Shown piece after piece: positions 50,226 to 59,121 of a stretch of 64,000 bases of DNA. The translations under genes and the position numbers were made by a program. How positions within the stretch are numbered: the first letter of the stretch is position 1; every line of letters begins with the position of its first letter. The notes beneath the pieces were generated by a model. The model was not told the origin of the DNA, ran no database searches, and saw nothing but the letters and a program-made list of their open reading frames with translations. The stretch comes from JBFMHP01 sp040752855 (GTDB lineage Bacteria > Pseudomonadota > Gammaproteobacteria > RBG-16-57-12), in assembly GCA_040752855.1 (NCBI GenBank), contig JBFMHP010000001.1, positions 1 to 64,000 of the forward strand, given 5' to 3'.

Positions 50226-50930
50226 CTAAGGCAATGTGCAGGTGCCGGTACCGCCGTCGCGAACATAATAGTCCGTGGATAGCGAGGCGTTGGCCGCCGA
50301 AATGACATTCAACCCTGCGCTGAGAAAAATGGGTGTGTGTCGGCGAGTGGCACTCAGCTGAGTCAACGGCACGTTGTTCACGGAAACGTTGAGCAAGTAA
50401 GTGCCATTATCAAACAGGTTGATGAATGGTTGAGCCAGTCCGGTCTTTGCATTGAATGCGCAACCGGGTGTCACTGTGGCGTACGATTTTAGACTTGCCG
50501 CATATTCCAGGTCGCCGCTTATGCTGTTTGCGCTGGTATCCGGGATACACATATTGGGCTGGTTGGGATATGACAACGGCGCATCAAACGTATAGCTATC
50601 GGCCGTGCGTTTGTTGAGCGCCACGTTGACCGTGTTGATACCGTTGTCGAGCCAGACATTGGTGTCTGGATTAAAAAATGTAACCGTTGCGACGGCGTTG
50701 CCATTGAGCGATACGGTGGCAGTAGCGTTTGATTTCGGGTTGTACAACCCGGCTTGAACGACCGGCGCCATGCCTGTGACCGGATTAAGCCCACATTGCA
50801 CTCCGCTTGAAGCATATGTCTTGCCACTCGCCCCGATTTGTATGCCTGTCGCCGCCAAAACCGGTGCGCTCTGTAACATCACGATCGTGAATCCCGCAGC
50901 GCTCAACAACAATGTCTGTTTGCTTTTCAT
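50226..50930 (-). CDS. Secreted protein of unknown function
   Basis: A 234-residue exported protein. Signal peptide MKSKQTLLLSAAGFTIVMLQ continuing SAPVLA, cleaved near residue 26. The mature chain is rich in N, T, S and A with three similar short beta units: KSNATATVSLNGNAVATVTF, FDAPLSYPNQPN and NGTYLLNVSVNNVPLTQLSA, and contains four cysteines that could form disulfides. No domain is recognised; a surface or extracellular protein is likely. It ends next to family A repeats, which follow the stop codon directly. Base composition is lower in GC than neighbours. Confidence 0.65.
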   Translation of the reverse strand: MKSKQTLLLSAAGFTIVMLQSAPVLAATGIQIGASGKTYASSGVQCGLNPVTGMAPVVQAGLYNPKSNATATVSLNGNAVATVTFFNPDTNVWLDNGINTVNVALNKRTADSYTFDAPLSYPNQPNMCIPDTSANSISGDLEYAASLKSYATVTPGCAFNAKTGLAQPFINLFDNGTYLLNVSVNNVPLTQLSATRRHTPIFLSAGLNVISAANASLSTDYYVRDGGTGTCTLP

Positions 50931-51317
50931 ACAAGCGACCTGCCCTATGGTTAAGTTGATAATTGTAGTAAGTTACTTACCTGTGCTTTCGCTCCCTTTA
51001 GAGCGGTATTTGTATCACAGCAATATTTAAGTGAAGCTTAACAGCTCATCTATTTGGCAACAGAATTTATTTATTTTGAAACCAGAAAAATGGTCGAAAA
51101 TGTTTGATCGATCATGGTTAAAAAATTGGGAAATTCTTGATGGTACTTGTTCCTCAGAATGGGCTTTATCCTCGAAAAAGGATTTGCACCTGTGCGGCGA
51201 AAAGTGTCCGTTAAGCTGGTGGAGGTTCAGCCTGTAGAATTAGGCACGAAACGCATCGGTAGAGAAAATTTTCGGAACATGACTGGTGCGGTTCGTTCCT
51301 CACCACACCCTACATTT

Positions 51318-51338
51318 GAAAGGCCCTTTTGGCCTTTC
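51318..51338. terminator. Hairpin, possible terminator
   Basis: GAAAGGCC (51318-51325) and GGCCTTTC (51331-51338) pair around CTTTT. It sits in intergenic DNA downstream of the haloperoxidase-like gene; no long T-run follows. Confidence 0.45.
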
Positions 51339-51344
51339 AGCGGG

Positions 51345-51408
51345 GTAGGTTGGGCTGAGGAACGAAGGCCAACATTACAACGGTTGCGGACGGAAACATA
51401 AACAATTG
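51345..51408. repeat. Dispersed repeat, family B, copy 2
   Basis: Sixty-four bases nearly identical to 49858-49921, beginning GTAGGTTGGGCTGAGGAACG. Confidence 0.85.
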
Positions 51409-51430
51409 AGGCACGAAAATCCGTAAGCTG

Positions 51431-51457
51431 CAATGGTGCATGGAATGCGCCCTACCT
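51431..51457. repeat. Dispersed palindromic repeat, family A, last copy
   Basis: CAATGGTGCATGGAATGCGC then CCTACCT; one base differs from the consensus and breaks one pair of the hairpin. The stop codon of the haloperoxidase-like gene lies inside it. Confidence 0.8.
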
Positions 51458-52690
51458 GCTTCCGGGGCTCGGGAACTTCGCCACGGCCAAGGCACCGATC
51501 TTTTTGCCCATGGCCACGCCGATTTCCGTGGACGTGCGGTAGTGCACGCCGTCATAGATGCGGGCCTCCGACACCTCCCTGACGAAGTCGTCGATCTTCG
51601 TCCAACTTCGCGCCTTTCCATTGGCGGTGTCACTGGTCGTAGTTAAGACTGGCATGGGCCCGGCGCCTATCTCCTCTTGCAGTACCATGCCGACGGCGGC
51701 GGCGACGATGCAGTGTGCGCACGGGTACTCGGGATGCATCGGGGTGTCGATAAACGGCGTCCATGCTGGTTCCCGTTCGGTCGCATCGTTGCCATCGATA
51801 TCGCCGTTGCGAATCGCGGTGATGGGCCGCCAGAATTGGTAGTGGTATTTGGCGTCAAAGACGGCGATCAATGCGTCATCAATGGCCTGCCCGACCGCCG
51901 CAAACAAGCGGGCGTTCTGCGTGATCTCCCGTCCGGGCATGGTGGCGACCGAGCGCACGACGCCATAATAGATCGGGGGCAGCGTGGCTTCCCAAAAGCG
52001 CGCAATCTCGGTCTGCTCGGCCGTGCGGCGCGTACTGATTTTGCCGCCGACCGCCTTGATCTCGTTGTAGTCGCGCGCCCACACCTCACTCGTGAGCTGA
52101 GGCGGTAGAGCAGGACGGAACTGCGCAGGGTTTGACATCAGCCAGGGCTTGCGCTGTGGCCATTGAGTGGCCACTGGGATGGCTGTCGGTACGTAGACAC
52201 CTGCGCTGGTCAGTGGTCGATATGTTTCTCCCGCAGCGGCGCCGTCATCGGCGTGCATTACCAAGATCACTTCGGCCGCCTTTTCCCCAACCGCGAGCCC
52301 TGCGGTCTTTGCCGGACCCTCGGCGATCTTCGTCAAAGCAGTGTGGAAGGCAGTGTCAACGGCCGCCTGTTGGGGCGGCACCAGTTTCACGAGCGCGGCA
52401 TGGTTGGCCGCTGCGATTGCGGCCTCCACGGAAGCTCCGGGCGCCGCCTCCAGTTGCAGGTTACTGGCGGGATAGCGTTTGGTAATGGCGTTTGCAGCTT
52501 CATACACCGCCGTCTGCACGATCGCCAGTACGCGGTTGGCAGGGGGTGTTCCCAACTTCGCATCGACAATGATCTTGCCGGCCGTGATGTTCCAGTCGGT
52601 AACTACATCGGCCTGCGCGACGGAAGCGGCGACCAATGGTGTGAGGATAACCAGCAATGCCTTCTGCAAATGCCTGTGAGCGCGCCTCAT
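51452..52690 (-). CDS. Vanadium-dependent haloperoxidase / PAP2-family protein
   Basis: A 412-residue exported protein (signal MRRAHRHLQKALLVILTPLV, cleaved after about residue 28 at AQA-DVV). The vanadate/phosphate pocket motifs of the family follow: HYQFWRPITAIRNGD, then HPEYPCAHCIVAAA and IYDGVHYRTSTEIGVAMG, giving Arg, His and second His/Arg ligands. The middle motif normally reads P-S-x-H; here Ser is replaced by Cys (PCAH). It could be a haloperoxidase or a phosphatase relative. The ATG at 52690 has GTAGGTG upstream; a longer form from 52729 is less likely. It stands alone among repeats. Confidence 0.82.
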   Translation of the reverse strand: MRRAHRHLQKALLVILTPLVAASVAQADVVTDWNITAGKIIVDAKLGTPPANRVLAIVQTAVYEAANAITKRYPASNLQLEAAPGASVEAAIAAANHAALVKLVPPQQAAVDTAFHTALTKIAEGPAKTAGLAVGEKAAEVILVMHADDGAAAGETYRPLTSAGVYVPTAIPVATQWPQRKPWLMSNPAQFRPALPPQLTSEVWARDYNEIKAVGGKISTRRTAEQTEIARFWEATLPPIYYGVVRSVATMPGREITQNARLFAAVGQAIDDALIAVFDAKYHYQFWRPITAIRNGDIDGNDATEREPAWTPFIDTPMHPEYPCAHCIVAAAVGMVLQEEIGAGPMPVLTTTSDTANGKARSWTKIDDFVREVSEARIYDGVHYRTSTEIGVAMGKKIGALAVAKFPSPGSR

Positions 52691-52784
52691 GATCGCACCT
52701 ACTTTTCTCCCGCACATGGCTAAAAACAATGCGTTTGCGTAGCGGCGGCTTGGTTATTGTGCAATGACACGCAACGCAAAGGCG

Positions 52785-53219
52785 TCATTCGCGCCTGCCG
52801 CCACCCATACCGCCGCCCATGCCACCACCCGGACCCATGCCCTTACCCATGCCTTGCGGGGGCGGTTCGTCCGGCAGCGTCACGCCTTTTTCCTGGGCGC
52901 GTTTTTTCATCTCTTCGTGGTGTTCCTTGCGGATGCGCTCGCGTTCTTCCGCGGTCTTCGCGGCGCGCATGCGTTCGCGGTGGGCCTCGCGCTCCTCCTT
53001 GGTCATCAGTTGCCAGCCGTAGATGTCCTGATCACGTAGGCGATCGCGGTCCTGATCCATCATCCGGTCACGGTCCTGATCCATCATGCGATCGCGATCC
53101 TGGTCACGGTCCATCATATGCTCCCGGTCGCGATCCCGATCCTGATCAGCGGCATAGACTGCGCCCAGCGGGGCGGTGAGGGCGAGTATTCCTGCCAGAA
53201 CGAGTGTTTTCTTGAACAT
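52785..53219 (-). CDS. Exported Asp/Arg-rich repeat protein
   Basis: A 144-residue secreted protein. Signal peptide MFKKTLVLAGILALTAPLGA with AQA-type cleavage near 24, then three to four copies of an octapeptide DQDRDRMM (about 26-62), a conserved block IYGWQLMTKEEREAHRERMR plus AERERIRKEHHEEMKKRAQ, and a glycine/methionine tail. The central helical block is found in many small periplasmic proteobacterial proteins of unknown role and is reminiscent of metal- or stress-sensing LTxxQ-like proteins. The Met-rich repeats and tail might bind metal, which is speculation. Confidence 0.8.
   Translation of the reverse strand: MFKKTLVLAGILALTAPLGAVYAADQDRDRDREHMMDRDQDRDRMMDQDRDRMMDQDRDRLRDQDIYGWQLMTKEEREAHRERMRAAKTAEERERIRKEHHEEMKKRAQEKGVTLPDEPPPQGMGKGMGPGGGMGGGMGGGRRE
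53034..53151. repeat. Tandem repeats inside the Asp/Arg-rich gene
   Basis: Imperfect 24-base units encode the octapeptide array; two consecutive units (about 53056-53103) are nearly identical. The DNA is prone to slippage, so copy number may vary between strains. Confidence 0.75.
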
Positions 53220-53386
53220 GGGCTATTTCTCCGGTGAGTGAGTAGAGAGTACCTATAACTCTGGTTGATCCCGGCGGATTTGCAACCTCAGGAAAATCAG
53301 ATGTAGGCGGGTGTGCGGTAGTGGCAGGCGGGCCGATCCGTTACAATCAGCGGATTGTTTCACTACATCTTCGAGCAACACCCCTG

Positions 53387-54157
53387 ATGAAAATCGCTTC
53401 CTGGAACGTCAATTCCCTCAAGGTCCGGCTGCCGCAGGTGCTGGATTGGCTGGCAGAGCAGCGCCCCGATATCCTCGCCATGCAGGAGACCAAGCTCACC
53501 GATGAGAATTTTCCGGCCGATGAGATCCGCGCCGCCGGCTACGAGGTGGTCTATGCTGGACAGAAGACCTACAACGGTGTGGCCATCCTGAGCCGTGTGC
53601 CGGGGAACGACACTGTGCGCGATCTGCCCGGTCTGGATGATGATCCGCAGCGCCGCCTGCTGGGCGCGACCTACGGCGATCTGCGCGTGCTGGATGTGTA
53701 CATCCCCAACGGCCAGGAGGTCGGTTCGGAAAAGTACGACTACAAGCTCGATTGGCTGGAGAAACTGCGTGCCTATGTTGCTGCACAGTTACAGCAGTAT
53801 CCGCGGCTGATCTTGCTGGGTGACTACAATATTGCCCCGGATGACCGCGACGTGCATGATCCGGAGGCCTGGCGCGAACAAATCCTGTGCAGCACGCCGG
53901 AGCGCGCGGCCTTCAAGGCCTTGATCGAGACCGGGCTGCACGACAGCTTTCGCCTGTTCCCGCAGGAAGAAAAGGTCTTCAGCTGGTGGGACTACCGCGC
54001 CGCGGGCTTTCGCCGCAACGCGGGGCTGCGCATCGACCATGTGCTGGTGAGCGACGCGCTGAAAGACCGCTGCCGCGCTTCGTACATCGACACCGCGCCG
54101 CGCCGGCTCGAGCGGCCCTCCGACCATGCCCCGGCAGTGGCGGAGTTCGATCTGTGA
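53387..54157 (+). CDS. xthA: Exodeoxyribonuclease III (AP endonuclease)
   Basis: A 256-residue Mg-dependent nuclease for abasic sites and 3' ends. Family motifs: MKIASWNVNSLKVRLPQVLD, the metal-binding Glu in MQETKLTDENFP, LGDYNIAPDDRDVHDP with catalytic Asp/Asn, and RNAGLRIDHVLVS and the final PSDHAPAVAEFDL with the catalytic Asp-His. The ATG at 53387 is chosen over a longer frame (53321) that adds an unrelated start. It is followed 11 bases later by a small lipoprotein gene. Confidence 0.95.
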   Translation: MKIASWNVNSLKVRLPQVLDWLAEQRPDILAMQETKLTDENFPADEIRAAGYEVVYAGQKTYNGVAILSRVPGNDTVRDLPGLDDDPQRRLLGATYGDLRVLDVYIPNGQEVGSEKYDYKLDWLEKLRAYVAAQLQQYPRLILLGDYNIAPDDRDVHDPEAWREQILCSTPERAAFKALIETGLHDSFRLFPQEEKVFSWWDYRAAGFRRNAGLRIDHVLVSDALKDRCRASYIDTAPRRLERPSDHAPAVAEFDL

Positions 54158-54168
54158 GTGGAGGCGGT

Positions 54169-54384
54169 ATGGTAAAGAGTATGATCGGATTAATCGGTGC
54201 GATGCTGCTGGTATCGCTGTGCGCCTGTCAGCAATCCGCGCAGCAAGAGGGCGTGGGGACGACCGGCACGGCAGGAGCAGGCGGCGTCGGGGACACATCA
54301 ACCTCCACCCCGCCACCGACGCGGCCGCCAAGCGAGCAGGGCAGTCACGGCACGGCCAGCGGGAGTACGCCGGCCGGGAATTGA
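54169..54384 (+). CDS. Small lipoprotein
   Basis: A 71-residue protein with lipoprotein signal (MVKSMIGLIGAMLLVSLCAC, the lipobox giving LVSLC or the next Cys), then a low-complexity Gly/Thr/Pro/Ser tail (GTTGTAGAGGVGDTSTSTPP). GTGGAGG lies 4 bases before the ATG. It is probably anchored in the outer membrane as a spacer-like protein; no specific role can be given. It is cotranscribed behind xthA. Confidence 0.7.
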   Translation: MVKSMIGLIGAMLLVSLCACQQSAQQEGVGTTGTAGAGGVGDTSTSTPPPTRPPSEQGSHGTASGSTPAGN

Positions 54385-54390
54385 GATTGA

Positions 54391-54476
54391 TGCCGGGAAC
54401 GGCTGCGCCTTATCCCGGCCTACCATGTGCTGACAGTCATACCGCGTAGGCCGGCATAAGCGCAGCGTTGCCGGCA
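54391..54476. repeat. Inverted repeat pair, family C
   Basis: TGCCGGGAACGGCTGCGCCT (54391 onward, minus-oriented copy ending at 54423) faces GTAGGCCGGCATAAGCGCAG (54446-54476) in the opposite orientation. The same motif is at 24810-24866. Confidence 0.85.
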
Positions 54477-54522
54477 AAAGATGTATCCAGAACGCTGCGA
54501 CCATTCGGTGGTCTTATAGAGC

Positions 54523-57500
54523 ATGTCCTTGAATTCCTTCCATCCCGCCGTCAGCACCTGGTTCACGCAGACCTTCGGCGCGCCGACCGAGGTGCAGCGC
54601 CAGGCCTGGCCGGCGATCCAGCGCGGCGAGTCTACGCTGATCACCGCGCCGACCGGTTCGGGTAAGACGCTCGCGGCGTTTCTCGCCACCATCGATGCCT
54701 TAGTGCGCGAGGGGCTGGCGCGCGGTCTCAGTGATGCGACCTATGTGCTCTATGTCTCGCCACTCAAGGCACTGTCCAACGACATCCAGAAGAATCTCGA
54801 AGCGCCGCTCGCCGGCATTCGCGATGAGCTGTTCGCACAGCAACTGCCGGATGTGGAGATCCGCGCCTGGGTGCGCACCGGCGATACCCCGCAAAGCGAG
54901 CGCACGCGCATGCGCAAGCAGCCGCCGCACATCCTAGTGACCACGCCCGAATCGCTCTTCATCCTGCTCACCTCCGCCTCGGGCCGCGAGATGCTGCAAT
55001 CGGTGCGCACCGTGATCGTCGATGAAACCCACGCCCTGGCCGGCAACAAACGCGGCGCGCATCTGATGCTGTCGCTGGCGCGGCTCGATGCCTTGTGCGA
55101 AGCGGAGCAGGGTAGGGCGCCGGTGCGCGTGGGGCTCTCAGCCACGCAAAAACCGATCGAGGACATGGCGCGCTTTCTCACCGGCAAGCAAGCCGGCTGC
55201 ACCATCGTCGACACGGGACACGTGCGCAAGCGCGATCTGGCCATCGAGGTGCCGCGCTCGCCGCTCGAGGCGATCATGGCCGCCGAGGTGTGGGCCGAGG
55301 TCTATGATCGGCTGGCAGAACTCATCGCGCAGCATCGCACCACGCTGATCTTCGTCAACACGCGGCGCCTGGCCGAACGCGCGGCGCGCTTTCTCGCCGA
55401 ACGGTTAGGGGAGGCCAACGTTACCGCCCATCACGGCAGTCTCGCGCGCGAACACCGGCTGGATGCCGAGCAGCGGCTCAAGGGCGGCAAGCTGCGCGCG
55501 TTGGTCGCCACCGCTTCGCTGGAGCTGGGGATCGACATCGGCGATGTCGATCTGGTCTGCCAGCTCGGCTCGCCGCGCAACATCGCCACGCTCTTGCAGC
55601 GTGTTGGGCGCTCAGGCCATGCCGTGGGCGCGCTGCCCAAGGGCCGGCTGTTTCCGCTCTCGCGCGATGATCTGCTCGAATGCACCGCGCTGCTCGATGC
55701 GATCCAGCGCGATGAACTCGACCGCATCCTGATGCCGCACCAACCGCTCGATGTGCTCGCCCAGCAGATCGTCGCCGAGGTGGCCGCGCGCGAATGGGAG
55801 GAGGCCGCGCTCTATCAACATGTCATCCAGGCCTGGCCGTATCGTGCCTTGAGCCGCGAGACCTACACCGAAGTAGTGCGCATGCTCGCCGAGGGCTTTT
55901 CCACCCGGCGCGGGCGGCGCAGCGCCTTTCTCTATCGCGACGCCATCCATGGCCGACTGCGCGCGCGGCCCGGGGCGCGGCTCACCGCCATCACCAACGG
56001 CGGGGCGATCCCCGATCTGTTCGACTACGACGTGGTGCTCGCCCCGGAGGGCTATTCCATCGGCAGCGTCAACGAGGACTTCGCCTTCGAGAGCCTGCCG
56101 GGCGATGTCTTTCAGCTCGGCAACACCTCCTACCGCATCCTCAAGATCGAGCAGGGCAGGGTGCATGTGGAAGACGCTCACGGCCAGCCGCCCAACATCC
56201 CGTTCTGGATCGGCGAGGCGCCGGGACGCAGCGATGAGCTCTCGCAGGCCGTCTCGCGCCTGCGCGCGCACGTCGCCGCGCAACTGGAGCACGGCCTCGA
56301 GGCCACGCAGGCCTGGCTGCAACAGCACTATCCGCTACCGCCGGCCGCCGCGCAGCAGCTCGCCGAATATCTCGCCGCCGCCAAGGCCGCGCTCGGCGTG
56401 GTGCCGAGCTTGGAGACCATCGTCTTCGAACGCTTCTTCGATGATGTCGGCGACATGCACTTCGTGATCCACGCCCCGTTCGGCTCGCGCATCAACCGCG
56501 CCTGGGGTCTGAGCCTGCGCAAGCGCTTCTGCCGCAAGTTCAACTTTGAATTGCAGGCCGCCGCCAGTGAAGACAACATCATCCTCTCGCTCGGGCCGAC
56601 CCACAGCTTCCCGCTGGCCGAGGTCGCCGATTACCTCAAGCCCGCCACGGTGCGCGAGATCCTGATCCAGGCCCTGCTCGCCGCGCCGCTGTTCGGCACG
56701 CGCTGGCGCTGGGTGGCCAACATCGCGCTCGCGGTGCCGCGCACGCGCAACGGCAAGCGCGTGCCCGCGCAGTTCCAGCGCTCCGATGCCGAGGATCTGG
56801 TCGCCGTGGTCTTCCCCGACCAGCTCGCCTGCTTCGAGAATATCAGCGGCGACCGCGAGGTGCCGGATCACCCGCTGGTCAATCAAACCCTGCGCGATTG
56901 TCTCTACGAGGCGATGGATGTGGAGGGCTTGGAGCGGGTGCTCACGCACCTGGCAAGCGGCGAACTCAAGGTGGTGTGCTGCGACCTCACCCACCCTTCA
57001 CCGCTCGCGCTGGAGATCATCAACGCCCGGCCCTACGCCTATCTCGACGACGCCCCGGTGGAGGAGCGGCGCACGCTGTCGATCCAGCAGCGCCGTTATC
57101 TCGATCCCGAGACTGCCGCCGATCTCGGCCGCCTCGATCCGCACGCCATCGCCCGCGTGCGTGCCGAGGCCTGGCCCGATGCGCGCACCGCCGACGAGCT
57201 GCACGACGGCCTCATCGTGCTCGGTTTCATGACCGAGGCCGAGGGACGGCGTGGACCGCTGGAGGCGGGCGAGGGCTTGGGCTTCGATTGGCAACATCTG
57301 TTTGCCACCTTGACCGATCAGTCGCGCGCCACCCTGCTCACCACACCGGCCGGCGAACGGCTGTGGGTCGCGGCCGAACGCCTGGCGCAGTTGCAGCTGC
57401 TTTTTCCCGATGCGCCGCTCGTCCCGCCAATCGAGCCCTTTGTCGAAGGCAATGAGGCCCCGCTACAGAAGGAAGCGGCCCTGCGCGAACTGATCCGCAG

Positions 57501-58953
57501 TCGCCTGGAAGGGTTGGGGCCGGTCACGGTCGCGCAACTCGCCGCGCCGCTGGGATTGAGCACCCAGCAAATCGATTTCGCCCTGCTCGAACTGGAGCAG
57601 GAGGGCTTCGTCATCCAGGGCCAGTTCACCTTGACCACACCGCAGACCGAATGGTGCGAGCGTCGTCTGTTGGCGCGCATCCATCGGTACACATTGAAGC
57701 AATTGCGCAGCGAGATCGAAGCGGTGCCCGCCGCCGATTACATGCGTTTCCTGTTCCACTGGCAGCGCCTGGCCGGCGAACGTGGCGAGGGCCAGGCCGC
57801 CCTGGCGGGCGTGCTGGAACAACTCGAAGGCTACTCGATCCCCGCCGCGCTGTGGGAAGAGGAAATCCTGCCCGCACGCATTGCCGATTACAGCGCCGAT
57901 CTCTTGGAGAATCTGTGTCTCTCCGGCCGCATCACGTGGCTGCGGCTCACACTGCCAAAGACGGCCGCAGGCCACAAATATTCCTATCTCCCGCAGGGCC
58001 GGGAGAGGGAAGAGGAAGTTTCAAGCGCTCCCGAACGCAAACGCGAAGCCGCCCCCGTGCGCATCACCCCCATCGCACTGCTCGCCCGCGCCCACGCCCC
58101 GGACTGGCGCGCGCTCAATCCCGTCCCCGCGCGCGAGCAACTGCCGTTATCCTCCGCCGCGCACAAGATCCTCACCGCACTGGAGCAACGCGGCGCGCTG
58201 TTCTTCATCGATCTGGTGCAGCTCACCGGTCTGTTGCGCACCCAGGTGGAAGAGGCCCTGGCCGAACTTGTCGCCTGGGGCCTGGTCACCGCCGACAGCT
58301 ACGCCGGCCTGCGGGCGCTCATCGCTCCGCAAAACCGCCGACCCGGTTTCGGCCAGTCCCGGCATCGGCGGCGCGCCACGGCGGTGAACGTCGATGACGC
58401 CGGCCGCTGGTCGCTCTTACTGCGCCACCCCGCGACGGTCGACTATGATGCCGCCCCAATTGATGCACGCAGCGAACACCTCGCCCACATTGCGCTGACT
58501 CTGCTGCGCCGCTACGGAGTCGTGATGCGCAAGGTGCTGGAGCGCGAGGCCAACCTGCCGCCGTGGCGCGAACTGCTGTATGTGTACCGGCGTATGGAAG
58601 CGCGCGGCGAGATCCGCGGCGGGCGTTTCGTGCAAGGCCTGAGCGGCGAACAATTCGCCCTGCCCGAGGCGGTGGCCACCCTGCGCGAACAGCGCAAACG
58701 CGCAAGCAACGGCGAGATGCTGGTCATCACCGCCGTCGATCCGCTCAACCTCGCCGGCATTATCACCCCCGGCCAAAAGATCCCTGCCCAGGGCCACAAC
58801 CGCATCTTGTATCGCGACGGCGTCCCCATCGCCGCCGCCATCGCCGGCGAGATCCACTACCTCGCCAAACTCCCCCCGCATCAGCAACAAGAAGCCCGCC
58901 AGATGCTCATCCGCAAGGCGCCGGGGCAGGTGCTGCGGTTTCAGGCATCGTGA
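54523..58953 (+). CDS. lhr: Large ATP-dependent helicase Lhr
   Basis: A 1476-residue superfamily 2 helicase, close to E. coli Lhr (1538). The RecA-like core has Walker A in ITAPTGSGKTLAAFLATID (about 37-55), motif Ia VSPLKALSNDI, DETH box VIVDETHALAGNKRGAHL, motif III LSATQKP, and motif VI LLQRVGRSGHAVG; then WH and Lhr-core domains (LARLDALCEAE..., LDAIQRDELDRILMPHQPLD), and a long C-terminal part of the extended Lhr architecture. Lhr unwinds DNA and RNA:DNA hybrids 3' to 5' and has been linked to oxidative and mitomycin damage response. It is monocistronic. Confidence 0.96.
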   Translation: MSLNSFHPAVSTWFTQTFGAPTEVQRQAWPAIQRGESTLITAPTGSGKTLAAFLATIDALVREGLARGLSDATYVLYVSPLKALSNDIQKNLEAPLAGIRDELFAQQLPDVEIRAWVRTGDTPQSERTRMRKQPPHILVTTPESLFILLTSASGREMLQSVRTVIVDETHALAGNKRGAHLMLSLARLDALCEAEQGRAPVRVGLSATQKPIEDMARFLTGKQAGCTIVDTGHVRKRDLAIEVPRSPLEAIMAAEVWAEVYDRLAELIAQHRTTLIFVNTRRLAERAARFLAERLGEANVTAHHGSLAREHRLDAEQRLKGGKLRALVATASLELGIDIGDVDLVCQLGSPRNIATLLQRVGRSGHAVGALPKGRLFPLSRDDLLECTALLDAIQRDELDRILMPHQPLDVLAQQIVAEVAAREWEEAALYQHVIQAWPYRALSRETYTEVVRMLAEGFSTRRGRRSAFLYRDAIHGRLRARPGARLTAITNGGAIPDLFDYDVVLAPEGYSIGSVNEDFAFESLPGDVFQLGNTSYRILKIEQGRVHVEDAHGQPPNIPFWIGEAPGRSDELSQAVSRLRAHVAAQLEHGLEATQAWLQQHYPLPPAAAQQLAEYLAAAKAALGVVPSLETIVFERFFDDVGDMHFVIHAPFGSRINRAWGLSLRKRFCRKFNFELQAAASEDNIILSLGPTHSFPLAEVADYLKPATVREILIQALLAAPLFGTRWRWVANIALAVPRTRNGKRVPAQFQRSDAEDLVAVVFPDQLACFENISGDREVPDHPLVNQTLRDCLYEAMDVEGLERVLTHLASGELKVVCCDLTHPSPLALEIINARPYAYLDDAPVEERRTLSIQQRRYLDPETAADLGRLDPHAIARVRAEAWPDARTADELHDGLIVLGFMTEAEGRRGPLEAGEGLGFDWQHLFATLTDQSRATLLTTPAGERLWVAAERLAQLQLLFPDAPLVPPIEPFVEGNEAPLQKEAALRELIRSRLEGLGPVTVAQLAAPLGLSTQQIDFALLELEQEGFVIQGQFTLTTPQTEWCERRLLARIHRYTLKQLRSEIEAVPAADYMRFLFHWQRLAGERGEGQAALAGVLEQLEGYSIPAALWEEEILPARIADYSADLLENLCLSGRITWLRLTLPKTAAGHKYSYLPQGREREEEVSSAPERKREAAPVRITPIALLARAHAPDWRALNPVPAREQLPLSSAAHKILTALEQRGALFFIDLVQLTGLLRTQVEEALAELVAWGLVTADSYAGLRALIAPQNRRPGFGQSRHRRRATAVNVDDAGRWSLLLRHPATVDYDAAPIDARSEHLAHIALTLLRRYGVVMRKVLEREANLPPWRELLYVYRRMEARGEIRGGRFVQGLSGEQFALPEAVATLREQRKRASNGEMLVITAVDPLNLAGIITPGQKIPAQGHNRILYRDGVPIAAAIAGEIHYLAKLPPHQQQEARQMLIRKAPGQVLRFQAS

Positions 58954-58983
58954 GCGCCCATCCGGGCTAGTCTGCCGTCTGTC

Positions 58984-59020
58984 TCCCTCACCCTATCCCT
59001 CTCCCGCCTGCGGGAGAGGG
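58984..59020. repeat. Dispersed hairpin, family E
   Basis: TCCCTCTCCCGC then CTGCGGGAGAGGGA downstream of lhr, with an 11-bp near-perfect stem. Confidence 0.8.
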
Positions 59021-59121
59021 AACGTACTCAGCAGCCTTTTCGCATCTCGTAAAGCGTAAAGCCTTTTTGTGTAGTTTTTGGTAATTCCGTAAAATGACCG
59101 GCTTTTCCGGTCACTCCGCCA

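Larger units (their letters stand above)
50931..51451. other. Intergenic region with hairpin and repeats, no gene
   Basis: The 521-base gap contains an AT-rich first half (promoter of the secreted protein), a terminator-like hairpin at 51318-51338 and a family B repeat at 51345-51408, then a family A copy from 51431. Short open frames in both strands lack any recognisable feature. Confidence 0.6.
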
